A stretch of DNA of 64,000 bases, taken from the NCBI GenBank assembly GCA_964030475.1, contig CAXIPT010000013.1, positions 894,341-958,340 on the forward strand, given 5' to 3'. The notes below the pieces were generated by a model, which was given only the letters and a program-made list of their open reading frames with translations, did no database searches and was not told where the DNA came from. Positions 21,425 through 34,512 of this stretch are shown piece after piece (position 1 is the stretch's first letter; each line of letters begins with the position of its first letter). The translations under genes were made by a program, and so were the position numbers. This stretch comes from Tethya wilhelma (taxonomy: Eukaryota > Porifera > Demospongiae > Tethyida > Tethyidae).

Positions 21425-21921
21425 GACCTAGCGGCCCGTAACATCCTGGTGGGAGAGGGGGAGATCTGCAAGGTGGCTGACTTTGGCATGCTGCGGGAGC
21501 TCCCTAAGGACGACAGCATCTACACCATGCAGCACAACATCCCATGCCCCGTCAGGTGGATGGCACCGGAGTGCATCTCAGAGCGCCAGTTCTCAGTTGG
21601 CTCTGACGTGTGGAGCTATGGGGTCCTCATGTGGGAGATGTTCCACCCTGATAAGACCCCCTACGAGGGGTTAGGCAACCTGGAGCTGGTCACCAAGGTG
21701 GGTGGGAAGTGTAGCTAGCTCTGTCTGAGGTGAGGAGCATTGCAGGCAGTGATGGTTGTGTAAATGATGTGCAGGTGATCCAAGGACATAGGCTATCTGT
21801 TCCTGAGAATGCCCCTTCAATTATAGGGAGAATAATGAAGTCTTGTTGGAGCAAGAACAGAGAGAAGAGACCCAGCTTCCTTCTCATATCAACCTTACTC
21901 ACTACCAAAGTTACACTCTGA
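21425..21921 (+). CDS. Protein tyrosine kinase, C-terminal part only
   Basis: Two exons, 21425-21697 and 21775-21921. The sequence starts inside the catalytic loop (DLAARN, with the preceding HR on a missing exon), then DFG (VADFGMLRELP), a substrate-loop PVRWMAPE typical of tyrosine kinases, SVGSDVWSYGVLMWEM, and the final CWSKNREKRPSF helix before the stop. This is the C-lobe of a receptor-type or Src/FER-like tyrosine kinase; DLAARN rather than DLRAAN favours the receptor type. The N-lobe, any extracellular region and the membrane segment are not present. The missing 5' part coincides with the N at 21071. Almost nothing follows the kinase domain. Confidence 0.85.
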
Positions 21922-21973
21922 CCTACATGCATGACAAAAGTTTGTTGGTTTTATTTTTTTTGCAATGAGCTGC

Positions 21974-22030
21974 TCACGTGATCTTTTGTTTCGTTTCCTG
22001 TTGTGTTTTGTTTGTGGTTTCTATGGTAAC
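21974..22030 (+). promoter_or_regulatory. TCACGTGA site and X-box-like site upstream of coiled-coil gene
   Basis: TCACGTGA lies at 21974-21981 and GTTTCTATGGTAAC at 22017-22030, 69 bp before the ATG at 22099. The second fits the RFX X-box consensus (GTYNCC/T AT RGYAAC type), which drives ciliary genes in animals and choanoflagellates. Similar matches also occur by chance in coding sequence of this window, so position near a start codon is the main support. Confidence 0.45.
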
Positions 22031-22098
22031 AATGTGGAGTAAATTGAATTTTAATGAGCTCTAATTAGAATTCAATCGCGAGCTAATAATCACTGGCC

Positions 22099-23989
22099 AT
22101 GTCAGCTGCTGTAGCTGCTCCGGAGTCAGCTCCCCTCTCCATCTCGCCCTCGAGGTCCCTAGCCAGCGACGTGGACAGCGAGTATGAGTGCGAGCTGATG
22201 ATTGAAGCCTTACAGAGGGAGCTGCAAGCAGTCAGGGTATGATAGCATGTGCTGTGTTGCAACTTGGTGCCAGTGTACGTGTGGTTTCCCTGCCACAGAG
22301 TCAGCTGGCATTCCTCACCCATAAGCTGGATGCCCCACAGCAGCAGGCAGACCCCCCTCCTCTCTCTCCTCCCACTAGACCCCCCCAGCAACAGACACAC
22401 AGACCTCCCAACAAGAAGGTGGTGGGACCCTTGGCACCAGCTGCCACCACCTCTGACCAGAGAGAGGTGTGGAGATACCTCGACGTGGTGGACAAGATGG
22501 AGGATAAAAGATGGAAGATGAGGAAGAAGTGTTTGCAGCTGATGCAGACGCACATTGAGCAGCAGCTGGTGAAGCTGCAGGAGAAAGAGCTGCTCTTGAA
22601 GAAGAGGCTGCGCAGGAGAGAAAAGAAGATAAAGGTTCGGCTACAGCTGATTTTGACGCTGCCATTCATGAACCAATTGTGAGGTGCTAGTTACTAAAAC
22701 AACCTGTCTTCATTTCTCAGGCTGAACGACTCAAACTGAAGCCCCCTCGGTTCAGATCTCTGGGTCAGGATGACACTGCTTTCTTGAAGCATCTTCCCCA
22801 GAGCACCTTCTACCAGGTGAGGGAATTGAGTAGCGCAAGCCATGGTAAGAATTGTGACTGCTTCCTCTGCTACAGATTGTGGGAGAGGAGCACAGGCTGA
22901 GACAAGCTGGGAAGCTATCGTCGTTGGCTGATATCAAGGAATTCTGGGAGTGTATGCTTTCACCGATCAAAGCACTGACTCCTCCTCCTTCTCACAAACC
23001 ACACCCATTTGTCCCCCTGGAGGATGAAGATGAAACGAGTGACTCGTGGGCCATCACAGCCCTCCCCCGTCACCCCTCCCCAGTGAGAGACCCTCGTCCT
23101 CTCCTCTCCCGGCCTAGTCAGCAAATGATATCATTATTTCATTCCTACAGGTTCGGAGTACGCCACAGGCTTCATCCACTGTACCAAGATCCACTCCCAG
23201 TACGGACATGTTCAAGTTTGTTCCTGTAAGTCTACATCCTAACATTGATGTGTGCCATTGTTTTACTACTGACTACCTAATGTGGTGTGTGATCCCCCTC
23301 AGGGTAAGCTGCCTGAGATAAGATCAATCTCTGACATTTTCAATGAAAGAGAGAAACTGATGGAGGTATGTTTGCGCATCAGACAGTTTCTAGCTGTATT
23401 ATGGAACAAGAAAACCTCCAAGAAACTCCTTTCCATCCTATACCTTCAGGAGAAGCAAGAGGCGGAGTGTCTCCATCGCATCCATGAGCTGACTACCGAG
23501 AGAAGGAGAGTGAGGAACATGTACCAACAAGCCAGAGCCAATGAAATGGCCATGAGGAGACTCCTACCTCAACTACCGTCCTTTGACACATCGCCAAGTG
23601 AAGATGATGTAATAATGACATCATTGGTAACATGTAGTTCCAGTGAAGCAGAAGTGGAACCAACTCAGAGTCAGAGCAGTGAGTCTCTTGAAGAACATCA
23701 CAGAGAGGAGGTCGAAATTGCCGATAGAATCTCTGCCGAGTCAACAATCACTCCAATCACTTCTCCACGACCAACCAGTGAAGGTCAGAGGTCATTGGAT
23801 GATCTTTCACCCCATCGTCCTCGTGTGTGTGTCCCACTGACAATGGACTCAGTGCTCCAACAGAGCACCATCGTCATGGTAAGAAATGATGTCATTATGA
23901 TGTCATCGGTAATTAATTATCAACCAATGCAGGAACCCAAGCAGAAGAGTGCTCTATGGTCAAACTACCTCAAGACTGGAAACACTTGA
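22099..23989 (+). CDS. Unrecognised coiled-coil protein, possible cilium/centrosome link
   Basis: Exons: 22099-22236, 22299-22634, 22720-22815, about 22876-23083, about 23151-23226, about 23303-23367, about 23449-23880 and about 23932-23989. The start MSAAVAAPESAPLSISPSRS is followed by helices (YECELMIEALQRELQAVR; MRKKCLQLMQTHIEQQLVKL; EKELLLKKRLRRREKKIK), a Pro-rich acidic middle, and another helical stretch (RIHELTTERRRVRNMYQQAR), then an acidic Ser-rich tail. I do not recognise the family. The X-box-like element just upstream is the only hint of role. Exon edges after the third are approximate. Confidence 0.7.
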
Positions 23990-24166
23990 ATTGAAACTTT
24001 TAAATATATTCTTTTTTTTTTCCTTTTTCCCACAATGTCATCATGATCGATGTGTACAGGTCAATCTTTGTATGTTGCACTGTTTGAAATTTCATTAATA
24101 CATTCATTAAAAATACCGACGGCAATAAATAGAACACAATCGTGAGAATATAATAGCCCATGGTCT

Positions 24167-25531
24167 TTAAATTAGATTATGCCTAAGGGATTGCCCGTGG
24201 GCTACATTAGGAGCATAGTTTGTAGTTCTGAATTCTTGTTCCAAGTATGCTGGTGTCGGATCGTGGTAGTATGGTGGGATGGAATAATGAGAGAGTGGTC
24301 CCGTTGCCATGGGCGACGCTCCCCCAGGGTACTGTGGATAAGGTGGTGCGTGTGATAGCACTGGAGGGGGCGTGGTCAGAGAAGGGATCATGTGAGCGGC
24401 AGCCATCAACGGTTTGTCGTCAGTCTTGCTGTCGTGGGAGGTCAGAAATGCTTTAGCAAAAGGATTATGTTTGATCTTCATCTGAGTGATCTATGGGACA
24501 GATGGAAACCCAATAGCCTTGACAGAGAAGCATTGAATACTAAGACAAAATACTTGCAATAGTTCCAGAGCTAGTCTGTGGCATACTTTAATATTATACC
24601 TTCTCATTTTGGTAGGCAGTGACAGCAATGAACTGTGTGGGCTTGAAGGTGTGTGAGGAGATGAGAGGTTGTCCTTCTAGCAAGGAAGACAGCTGTACGA
24701 CGTGAACACAAGGCTGGTAACGGTGGAGGGAGTTTAGCTTCACCTGAAACAGAGTAGTGCAGGCATCGTCACATTGCTGACAATGATAGCCAATTCTGGT
24801 ATTACAAACACAGCATTTCTGAGCCATAATTGAATTAGTTAAGGGATAGATTCCTCAGTAATAATGTAATAGTAAACACAGAATAACTCTTTCACACTCA
24901 CAGCTACATCAGTTGTTTGTCCTCACCAACACAATGTCCCTCTAGGACATGCTTTACCTTTCCATTGCCTTTCTCTTTGTTGGAGAGCTTCAATTTAGCA
25001 AAAGAGACGACCTCCTTCATCCAGTCGGCCCCACTGGCTGGGGAGGAAGGGTGCACATACAAGGCAGGCTGCTGGTCTGGGCTGTCCGTGATGGTGGAGC
25101 CAGCCTGCCACTCACCATTGAGGAACCTCCATCTGTGAGGGTGGGTCGACTGGAACTGCAGCAGGACAGAGTACGAGAGAGAGGGGTCGAGGGAAGAGAG
25201 GAACACTTGCAGCGAGGGGAACATCCGTCTGCAGAACCACAAACAACCATGGTTGGTTGCAAACTAGAAATGCTACGACCATTATTATCTTATCAAAATT
25301 ATCATCAGCTAGTAGCTGCATGTTGTACCTTCCAGCTCTGGTGACTATCATCTCGTTGGTGATGGAGTGGAACTTCTGCCACAGTTCTTCATTCTCCAGG
25401 CTAGCACTACAGCATTGTCTTGACTGGTCTGAGGATGACTCTTGAGAGTGCTGCACTGATAGAGCTGTCTGGAAGTCCTTCCATTCCACTACAGCGCCTC
25501 CAATACTGAGAGCAGTGTGTAACTCTTCCAT
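24167..25531 (-). CDS. T-box transcription factor
   Basis: Four exons: 25329-25531, 24958-25228, 24600-24743 and 24167-24490. The T-box DNA-binding domain fills most of the protein: LWQKFHSITNEMIVTRAGRR, MFPSLQVFLSSLDPSLSYSV, HRWRFLNGEWQAG, VKLNSLHRYQPCVHVV, FKPTQFIAVTAYQNEKVTQ-type and KIKHNPFAKAFL. A Pro/Tyr-rich tail of about 85 residues follows and may be a transactivation region. T-box factors bind the TCACACCT element and pattern tissues. Subfamily is unclear: the insertion-free core and short N-terminus suit a Tbx rather than a true Brachyury, but a tree would be needed. The first Met could also be one slightly upstream in the same open frame (about 25546). Confidence 0.9.
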
Positions 25532-25785
25532 GTTTGAAACGTACATGTATGAATTAATAATGCTGTATAGCCTGACACTGTTTGTGTGTGGCGGTGACAA
25601 CTGCAATAGTAGCAGCTGGACTGCAATGAATGCGATTTTGGGATGCCATTTATACAAAGAAACACGCAGAGAATGCAGCTAGTGAATATCAGCTTGGAAT
25701 AGATATGATTTAGATTTATTACGGTACATTATTGAGGGAATTATAAAATGGTACACAAACTATATAATATACAGATTAGAATCAG

Positions 25786-26577
25786 TTATAAAAGCAAATT
25801 CTTCTTGTTCATTTTCAAGTCGATTTTCAGTTCTATCTCTCCATTGGCCACATCCACCAGTAGCATCCTCTTGGTCCACGGGCTGTCGCCATCTCTCAGG
25901 AGGTCATTCAGAGCCAACTTGGCACAACCAAGAAAATCTAGACCAAAATTACAAGCATGAGTTTAGTAAATGCTGTAGCTACTGCAGTAGTACTGTTGCA
26001 ACCTAACCATTGGGAGAGAAGAGGTCCTTGTCAAACACAGTCAGCTCCAGCACCTCAGAGTTGAGATCATGAACAGAGAAGACCATCTGATGGGAGAATG
26101 TACACACAATGACAACACTGATAGAAGAAGAGAGAGAGAGAGGTACTGACTGTGAAGTTCCATTTGGGATTGAGGGTGGAGTGTATCACTGGTGTGTGCT
26201 GCTCCTGATGGTCCCCAAACTTCACCACACAGAAAGGATCGCTGCGTCCATTAGGATCCTTGGCCAGGAGGTCAGACGCCTCCACCACCGTCACAGAGAG
26301 CATGCCAACACTCTCCTTCAGCGTCCGCATCTCTGGAGAGAGAGAAGAAATAGTACATGACAGGCACACACTCACACACACAGTCTGCCTAAAGAGATGC
26401 CACAATCATACGTTTCTCTTTGTCCTGCCTCTCTTGTTTCTTCTTGGTGGTGATGTAGGCCAGACTGGCCTTGGTGATCTGCTGCATCCACTGGTCCCTC
26501 ACCCTGTCACTGTCAGCCTTCAGCAGGATCTCCTTCTCCTCCGAGGCTGTGACTAGAATGAACACAGACCCACCTAG

Positions 26578-26611
<34 letters not shown>

Positions 26612-29600
26612 CAGTCATTAATGGAAGACAACTGCTGAGCACTTCATGGCATGTGAAATTGTGTGAATTCTTCTCCCATTAAATTTCCTGCTATACTGTG
26701 CGATACTGTAACAATCTCTCACCATGCTGTGCTGTTTGTTCACTAGTAGCTTTCCTTATTCTCACTCCATCCAATAAGAATGGCTGTGGGGGGTATGATG
26801 TCACACATTACCACACACATAGAGAGAAAGGTTTATGTATGAGTTTTAACTGCACATTTGTGAGTTATAACTCACACATGTTAAGTTATAACCACACACA
26901 CGTTGAGTTATAACTGCCCACATCACATGTATTAAGTTATAACTGCGTTCATGACCACATTCAACCAACCTACCGTTCTGTACATGAGAAACTCATTCTT
27001 GCCAAACAGCTCCAGATCGGCTGCAGTGGCTGCCTTCTTGAAGAACAACTTGGGTTTGAGAATGAGAATGAAATCGTTGAACAGAAACACATTCACATCC
27101 TTGGCTCCTCTAATCTGTACACCAATGAACAGAACCACACGTCATTTTGCTCTACTGTACAAGCACTCTGAGGCAGTAACTGTCAACCACATGTCACTTT
27201 ATTCACTGATAAGAAAAAAAGGCTCACTTTAAAGAGCTTTCCCGAGTGCAGCAGTCTCCGTGAGCCCATGAAGTTGGTCTGTGAGTTGAAGACCAGCCTC
27301 TCCTCCAGGGTGAATTGGACGTGGGTCTGCAGCCACTCCAAATGTTCCGTGTTCTCCTTCAGTCTCACTCCCTCGTTAACCTGAGAGGGACAGGGGCGTG
27401 GCTCATTAGCTAGATGATGATGTCGTGATTACCTCACCTGATCACAGAGTGTCTCGGCTTCATTCAGAGCCTGTCTGATATCCTCGTGGTCCATGTGCCC
27501 ACCAGGGGTGTACTCCAATATCTGCAGAGGGGGACGGACAGAAAGAGTGATTTACAAACAAAACAAGACATACAGATTACAGTCCTTCGATGGCTTAGGG
27601 AAAGAACAAAAACAAAAGCTCTGCATCTAATTCTAAAATATTCTTGTCCTAGTTAGCATATTCATGAGATGATTCTGATTAGCATATTCATTAAGTACAC
27701 ACATCCCATAGCTCCGACATGTTATAACATGCCCCATGCACCACCCACCCTCTTCACTAGCAGGGGATATTTGGTGACCCTCTGCATCGGTTTGAGGAGG
27801 AAGCTGCTCAATGGCAGCCCTCCTGTCCGTGAGTCCTGAGCACACCGCTGCTCAAACTCCTTGAAGGCCGGGTCAGAAGACTTCTGCTGCAGAAGAGTGC
27901 AGGCGTTGAGCTGGCAGCTGCACCATCGGATATGGGGGGTTAGATTGGGGATCTGGGTGGCCAGAATGTCACCAATGCTGCGGACAACAGCTCCTGACGT
28001 TCTCAGTCGAACTAGAAAGGCACTGAGCAGGTCACTGCTGCACGCGATCAGCTCGTCCCAGTTCACAAACACCTTGCTGAGCTCCTCGGGAGTGAGGACG
28101 TTGTTTTCAGCCATTGGGTCGAAGAAGATCTCCTTGACCATTTTGAGACTGTCCACGTAGTGCCTCTCTGAGGTGAGCAGCTCAAAGATGGCTTCCTGAC
28201 GCTTCCTCTCTTGAGCTGACACAGCTTCAAGGATATCAGGACTCACAGAGTCAGCCCCTGCAATAACGAGATATATAGAGAGAGGGGGGGGGGGGGATGA
28301 ATATCATGTGCAATTGTATAATTATTGACTGTTTATTTTGGGATAAATCTTACTCAATGATTTTCAGTTCTTAGAAGTTAGATAATCAGAGAATTATAAT
28401 CATTGAGTGAAAATTTAGGCATAACAAACACTCTATATACAACTGTATGTATGCAGCAGTGTGCTGGCTCACATCTGGTAGGCTCTGAGGTAGAGGACTG
28501 AGGCTCTGTGAGATTCTGGACGTAGTTTGAGGGGAAGAGTCCCGTCTGTCCGTTGACCTCGCCCCGCCACCACTCTCCCTCCTGACTCAGCACCGTCACC
28601 ACGCTTCCCTTGTGGAAACTGAGCTCATCTGCTGACTGGGCAGAGTAGGTGTAGAGGGCCAGGACCAGGTTGTGGGTGGGGGTGGGCTTGGCATCCTCCA
28701 GGACGTCCAACAGAGGCTGGGAGGACAACACAAGACAGACATACCGTAAACGTGGAAATATTGGCGGTAATTTAATTTGGCGATTTGGGTTTGGCGGTAG
28801 GCCTTAATAGATTATGCCAGCCTAATTTCGAGCATAATAGGTACTTTTGAGCATCAAGAATTATGCTAGCATAATAGGCTGAATTTTGTGACCATCCCAG
28901 CATAATAGGCTGGTATTTTGTTGGAATAACAGCACCTAACTGGGGTGAATGCTCTAGCTGCCACGGTATATAGTCTCCGACTGTTTCATCAGTCACCTGT
29001 ATTGTCTGTTACACATTCTTTAGTGTTCTTTTGGTAAAGCAGGTTAACTCACAAAATGTGAATTAACTAGTTTAACTACAGAAACACATAACTATCCTAA
29101 TGGTCTTTCAATTTGTTCGTGCTTCTGTTCATTAAAAATCTATAATTTCTGTGACATAATTATTATTTGGTAGTAATAAGCATAATAGACAACTTGAGAA
29201 GCATAATAGGCAGATTTTGGAACATAATTAATAGGGCCATTCTTTGAGCATAAAGTAAGAAAAACAGGCAGAGTCTTGAGCATAATCTATCAAGGCCTAT
29301 TTGGCGGTCTCCAACAAAAAAAATTGCCAGTTTTAAATTTGGTGGTCATTGACTGAACACTCGCAGAATTATATGTATGGCGAAATATTGGTGCTACATT
29401 AAATTTGGCGATTTCCGAGACAATCGCTAAATTGCCAAATTTAATGTACCACCAATATTTCCATGTTTACGGTATTGGGAACCCACTCACTCACACACTG
29501 TATGTATCATGGAGATGTATGGACTCACGCTTCTAGCTCGGCCCAGTTGAGGAGGCCGACTCACAGCTCCACCCACTGCCACACCCACTCCACCAGACAG

Positions 29601-32600
29601 ACTGCTAGAACTAGTGGAAACTGGTTTTCGCTGACTCAGCAGTTCCACTCTGTTGGCGGGGAACCATCCTATGGTCCTCTGTTTCCCTCGGCTCTGGAGC
29701 TCCCCCTCCCACCAACCATTGGACGCTTGCTTACGAACCTAACAATGACATCATCGTAAATACCAGACCACACCCATTTCTCCACCCATACCTTGACGAG
29801 CTCTCCCTGGGTGAGGCTGAGCTGTCCCTCCTTCTCCGTGTTGAAGGCAGCCACCACCCGCGCTATGAGGGGCTTGCTGTGGGTAGTGACAGAGGAGGAG
29901 GGGCCGGGAGCAGGGAGGCTCAGCTGAGAGTCAGTGGTAGGAGGCTGGGCGGGCTTTAATTGGACATAATTAGAGGGGAATACCCCCGTTACACCCTTCA
30001 AACTTCCAGTCCACCACTCTCCTTCTTTGGCAGTCACCTACAGACCAGCAGCAGAATGTGTTCATTGAACTACTCCTATGTAGTCCTATTTCCACACACA
30101 GTACCTGGATGGTATCTCCAGCAGAGAAAGCCAGGTCACCCTCTCTCTCTCCCTCGTAGTCGTAGATGGCCTCATACAGCTGCTGCTCCTCTCCCCCTGC
30201 AGCACCAGGTCCCTCTGGGGTAGCTGTTCTGGACACCTTCTCTGGCACACTCTGACGCTCACCAGTGGCTGGCCTGAGGGCAGACAGCACTACAATAGCA
30301 ACAGCAGTCATGTGACAATCACATGCAGCTCACATGGTCTCCTGTGGCTGTTCCTCGACGATCTTGACAAATGTCTTGGGGAACCAGCCGACCTTCCCAT
30401 CCAGCTCCCCAGACCACCACTTCTCACTCTGCTGGTAGACGGACACCACAGCCCCCCTCCTCAGGGAGAGGTGGTTGTCCTTGGTGGCCTTCCAAGAAAA
30501 CTTCACTATTGCTTTCAGAGGAGGCGGAGCTGCAAAATTGAAATGCTACTGTAAAGAACTGATACAATATTATTACATACTGCTGCTTAGCAACGTAATT
30601 TTTTTATTAGCACTTTTACAGATTTTCAACGAATAAGTATATCTGATCTTGGGGCGTGTGCATGTCGATGTTAATTTAAGCATATTAATTTTATACTTCT
30701 TTGTTGAATAAATCAATATTCGTGGAAAACGAACGCTTCAACCGTGAAAACTGCAAAAGTTATAAGTACTGGAACATTTAAGTGATACCTGTCATGCAAA
30801 CACTTACAGGCTGCTCCCTGTTCATCAGGCACAGGCGCTGCAGGAATGAGAGAGATAAGATTAAACCAACTTGGCAACTATCAAACACCATAGTCACTCA
30901 CAAGCTGCTGGCTCTGTACTCGGTTCAAAGGGTACGTCATAGTCGGGATCTGGTGCTGGTTGTGTGCTTGGTTCATAGGGTACATCATAGTCAGGATCGG
31001 GGTCTTGGTCTCCGCCCACTTCCTGTCCCGGTCTCTCCAGGTAGAGCTCAGGCACCCAGCCCTGCTCCCCATTGGCCAGACGGACCATGCTCCAACCAGG
31101 GGATGTGTCGTGGCCAGCCAGAACAGTCACCATGTCCCCTTCCTTGATGCTCACTTCAGCTGGGTCATTAGTGATGAAGTCATAGATGACTCGCAACTGC
31201 TGCTCCGCTGTTTCCATAGCAACAGGAGATGTAGAAGTTGCTTGCATGGCAACAGGAGGGGTGGTAGTTGTTTCCATGGTAACTGGAGGTGTGGCAGTGG
31301 GTATTTTAGTTGTCTGTTGTTTTGCAGGTGGTCTGCTAGTAGCCTGGACACTGGCTACCTCCTGAGATGGCAGACCCTTTTCAAACAGCTGGCTCAGTCT
31401 AGCTACGGAGTGTTTCTTGGCTGGTTGGGGTTTCTCTCGGAGGGGGACAGCGGGGGGATCACTACTAGCAGTAGCAGGGGGTGTGGCACTAATGGGTGGA
31501 GCCTGTACTTCCTGTGCCTGTTCCTGCTCCGTTTGTTTCATCGGCTTTAACATCTGAGAGGTGTTCTTCTGGAAGTTGATGACGCTGGGTGAGGGAGGTC
31601 CCCCCTGGTCCCAGGAGGACATCAGGTCAAGGAGGGTGTTCTTCTTCTCCGCTGGTGACTTTGGCTTGCCCTTCACTGGCTTCTCCTTCTGTTTCTTGTT
31701 GTTAGCTCCGTAAGGCGTTGGCTTGTCAGGTTGAGCTTTCTTCTTAGCTGCTGGAGAGTCCTGGGGAGGTGGCACACACTCAATGTACATCATACTAAAG
31801 TCCATCTGGTTTGAGAATGCCGGTAGAAAAACTTGAATAACAACTTTCTAAATATCCAACTGATTTCAAAATTTCAAGCACCATTGGCGTCGATCTTCCC
31901 GTTCTTTTGGTAGCTTTCTACACCTTACCAATCAAACGTTAGCTATTTTGTCCCATAGAAATAGTATGGTTATGAATCTCATTAATTCACTTCCGGCAGC
32001 ATTCTCAAACTAGATCGACTTTAACACTGAGATTAATTCCTTACTTTCTGTTGTTTTTGTAGCGCTGCCTTCCTCTGCTGCAGCTCTTGAACCTTCTTCC
32101 GGACCTCCTTGTCTTTCTCCTTCGTAGTCTTCTCTGGAAGAGGGGCGGCTGTCACTGGAGGTGGGGACGATGGCTTACCATCCACCCTGCTCTCTTTGGA
32201 ATGGCGGAGATTAGCTGGTCTGGGAGGTAGAACGGGCTTGAAACTAGATTGGCTGGTCGTTGTCTCACTTATGGAAGGGACAGGACGAGATACATTCAGG
32301 TCAGCTTGGACAGGACGAGGGTCAACTTGAACAGGACGAGATATATTCAGGTCAGCCTGCAATAGATATACCGTATATGGCTTAATTTTCGAAGTTACTT
32401 AATTTTCGTGGATTGTGCTATTGCAGATATTCGTTGAATAAGTTTCGCAGATTGATATCATTCCTGTGCGCACGCATATGAGCACGCAATTTTTCGTTGA
32501 ACAATTTTCGCAGATAACGTTCGATCCACGAAAACAGCGAAAGTTAAGCGGTATACGGTAAAGAATTGAAGCATCAATCAAACATAACTACAATTAAACA

Positions 32601-33040
32601 TACCACTACAGAGTCAAGTGCTGCCTTCTTGATTGCCATTTCCTGATCTTTCCTGATCTTCTCCAGCCTGGCTTCCTTCCTGGCCCTCTGCTCCATCTCT
32701 ATCTTGATTCTCTCTGCCTCCTTCCTTGCTCTCTCGGCCTCAATGGCCCTCCTCTGCTCCTCCTCTCGCTGTCTGCGCAGCTGCTCATCAAATGCTCGTT
32801 TACGAGTCACCACCATCACACGAAGTTCACGAGTCTTGACCTCCTCTGACTGATACACACCCTTCATTGCCTACACCACACACACACACACACACACACA
32901 CACATTATAGCAAACATTCACAATTGGTTTTGCTACGTAAATGATCTTTCAAATCAAAACAGTACCAAGCAAGGTACACAAATGGACTGTGTGTCAACAC
33001 TGTAGTTAATGTTTTCCAAACCATCATCACTTTCACAGTC

Positions 33041-33089
<49 letters not shown>

Positions 33090-34273
33090 NNNNNNNNNNN
33101 NNNNNNNNNNNNNNNNNNNNNNNNNNNNNNNNNNNNNNNNNNNNNNNNNNNNNNNNNNNNNNNNNNNNNNNNNNNNNNTTGTTTCATCGGCTTTAACATC
33201 TGAGAGGTGTTCTTCTGGAAGTTGATGACGCTGGGTGAGGGAGGTCCCCCCTGGTCCCAGGAGGACATCAGGTCAAGGAGGGTGTTCTTCTTCTCCGCTG
33301 GTGACTTTGGCTTGCCCTTCACTGGCTTCTCCTTCTGTTTCTTGTTGTTACCTCCATAAGGCGTAGGCTTGTCAGGTTGAGCTTTCTTCTTAGCTGCTGG
33401 AGAGTCCTGGAGAGGTGGCACACAGTCAATGTACATCATACTAACACTCAGATTTATTCCTTACTTTCTGTTGTTTCTGTAGCGCTGCCTTCCTCTGCTG
33501 CAGCTCTTGAACCTTCTTCAGGACCTCCTTGTCTTTCTCCTTCGTACTCTTCTCTGGGGGAGGGGCAGCTGTCACTGGAGGTGGGGACGATGGCTTACCA
33601 TCCACCCTGCTCTCTTTGGAATGCCGGAGATTAGCTGGTCTGGGAGGTAGAACGGGCTTGAAACTAGATTGGCTGGTGGTTGTCTCATTTATGGAAGGGA
33701 CAGGACGAGGAGATACATTCAGGTCAGCTTGGACAGGACGAGGGTCAGCTTGAACAGGACGAGATATATTCAGGTCAGCCTGCAATAGATATACCATATA
33801 TGGCTTAATTTTCGCGGATTGTGCTATTGCAGATATTCGTTGAATAAGTTTCGCAGATTGATATTCCTCTGCGCACGCATATGAGCAAGCAATTTTTCGT
33901 TGAACAATTTTCGCAGATAACGTTCGATCCGCGAAAACCACGAAAGTTAAGCGGTATATGGTAAAGAATTGAAGCATTAATCAAACATAACTACAATTAA
34001 ACACACCACTACAGAGTCAAGTGCTGCCTTCTTGATTGCCATCTCCTGATCTTTCCTGATCTTCTCCAGCCTGGCTTCCTTCCTGGCCCTCTGCTCCATC
34101 TCTAGCTTGATTCTCTCTGCCTCCTTCCTTGCCCTCTCGGCCTCAATAGCCCTCCTCTGCTCCTCCTCTCGCTGTCTGCGCAGCTGCTCATCAAACGCTC
34201 GTTTACGAGTCACCACCATCACACGAAGTTCACGAGTCTTGACCTCCTCTGACTGATACACACCCTTCATCGC

Positions 34274-34315
<42 letters not shown>

Positions 34316-34481
34316 ACACACACACACACACACAAACACACACATTATAGCAAACATCCACAATTAGTTTTGCTACGTAACTGATCTTTCAAATCGAAAC
34401 AGTACCAAGCAAGGTACACAAATGGACTGTGTGTCAACACTGTAGTCAATGTTTTCCAAACCATCATCACTTTCACAGTCC

Positions 34482-34512
<31 letters not shown>

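Larger units (their letters stand above)
31533..33089. repeat. Duplicated intersectin segment, copy A
   Basis: Direct copy of 33179-34508, left of the N-run. It carries the same three exons with about 2-3% differences (for example ECVPPPQDS here, DCVPPLQDS in copy B) plus a 226-bp insertion at 31798-32023. Probably the second haplotype or a recent tandem duplication. Confidence 0.85.

Noticed and set aside
31206..31290. Three X-box-like motifs in a row
   Set aside because: They lie in intersectin coding sequence and come from a repeated PPVAMET-type peptide; not evidence of regulation.
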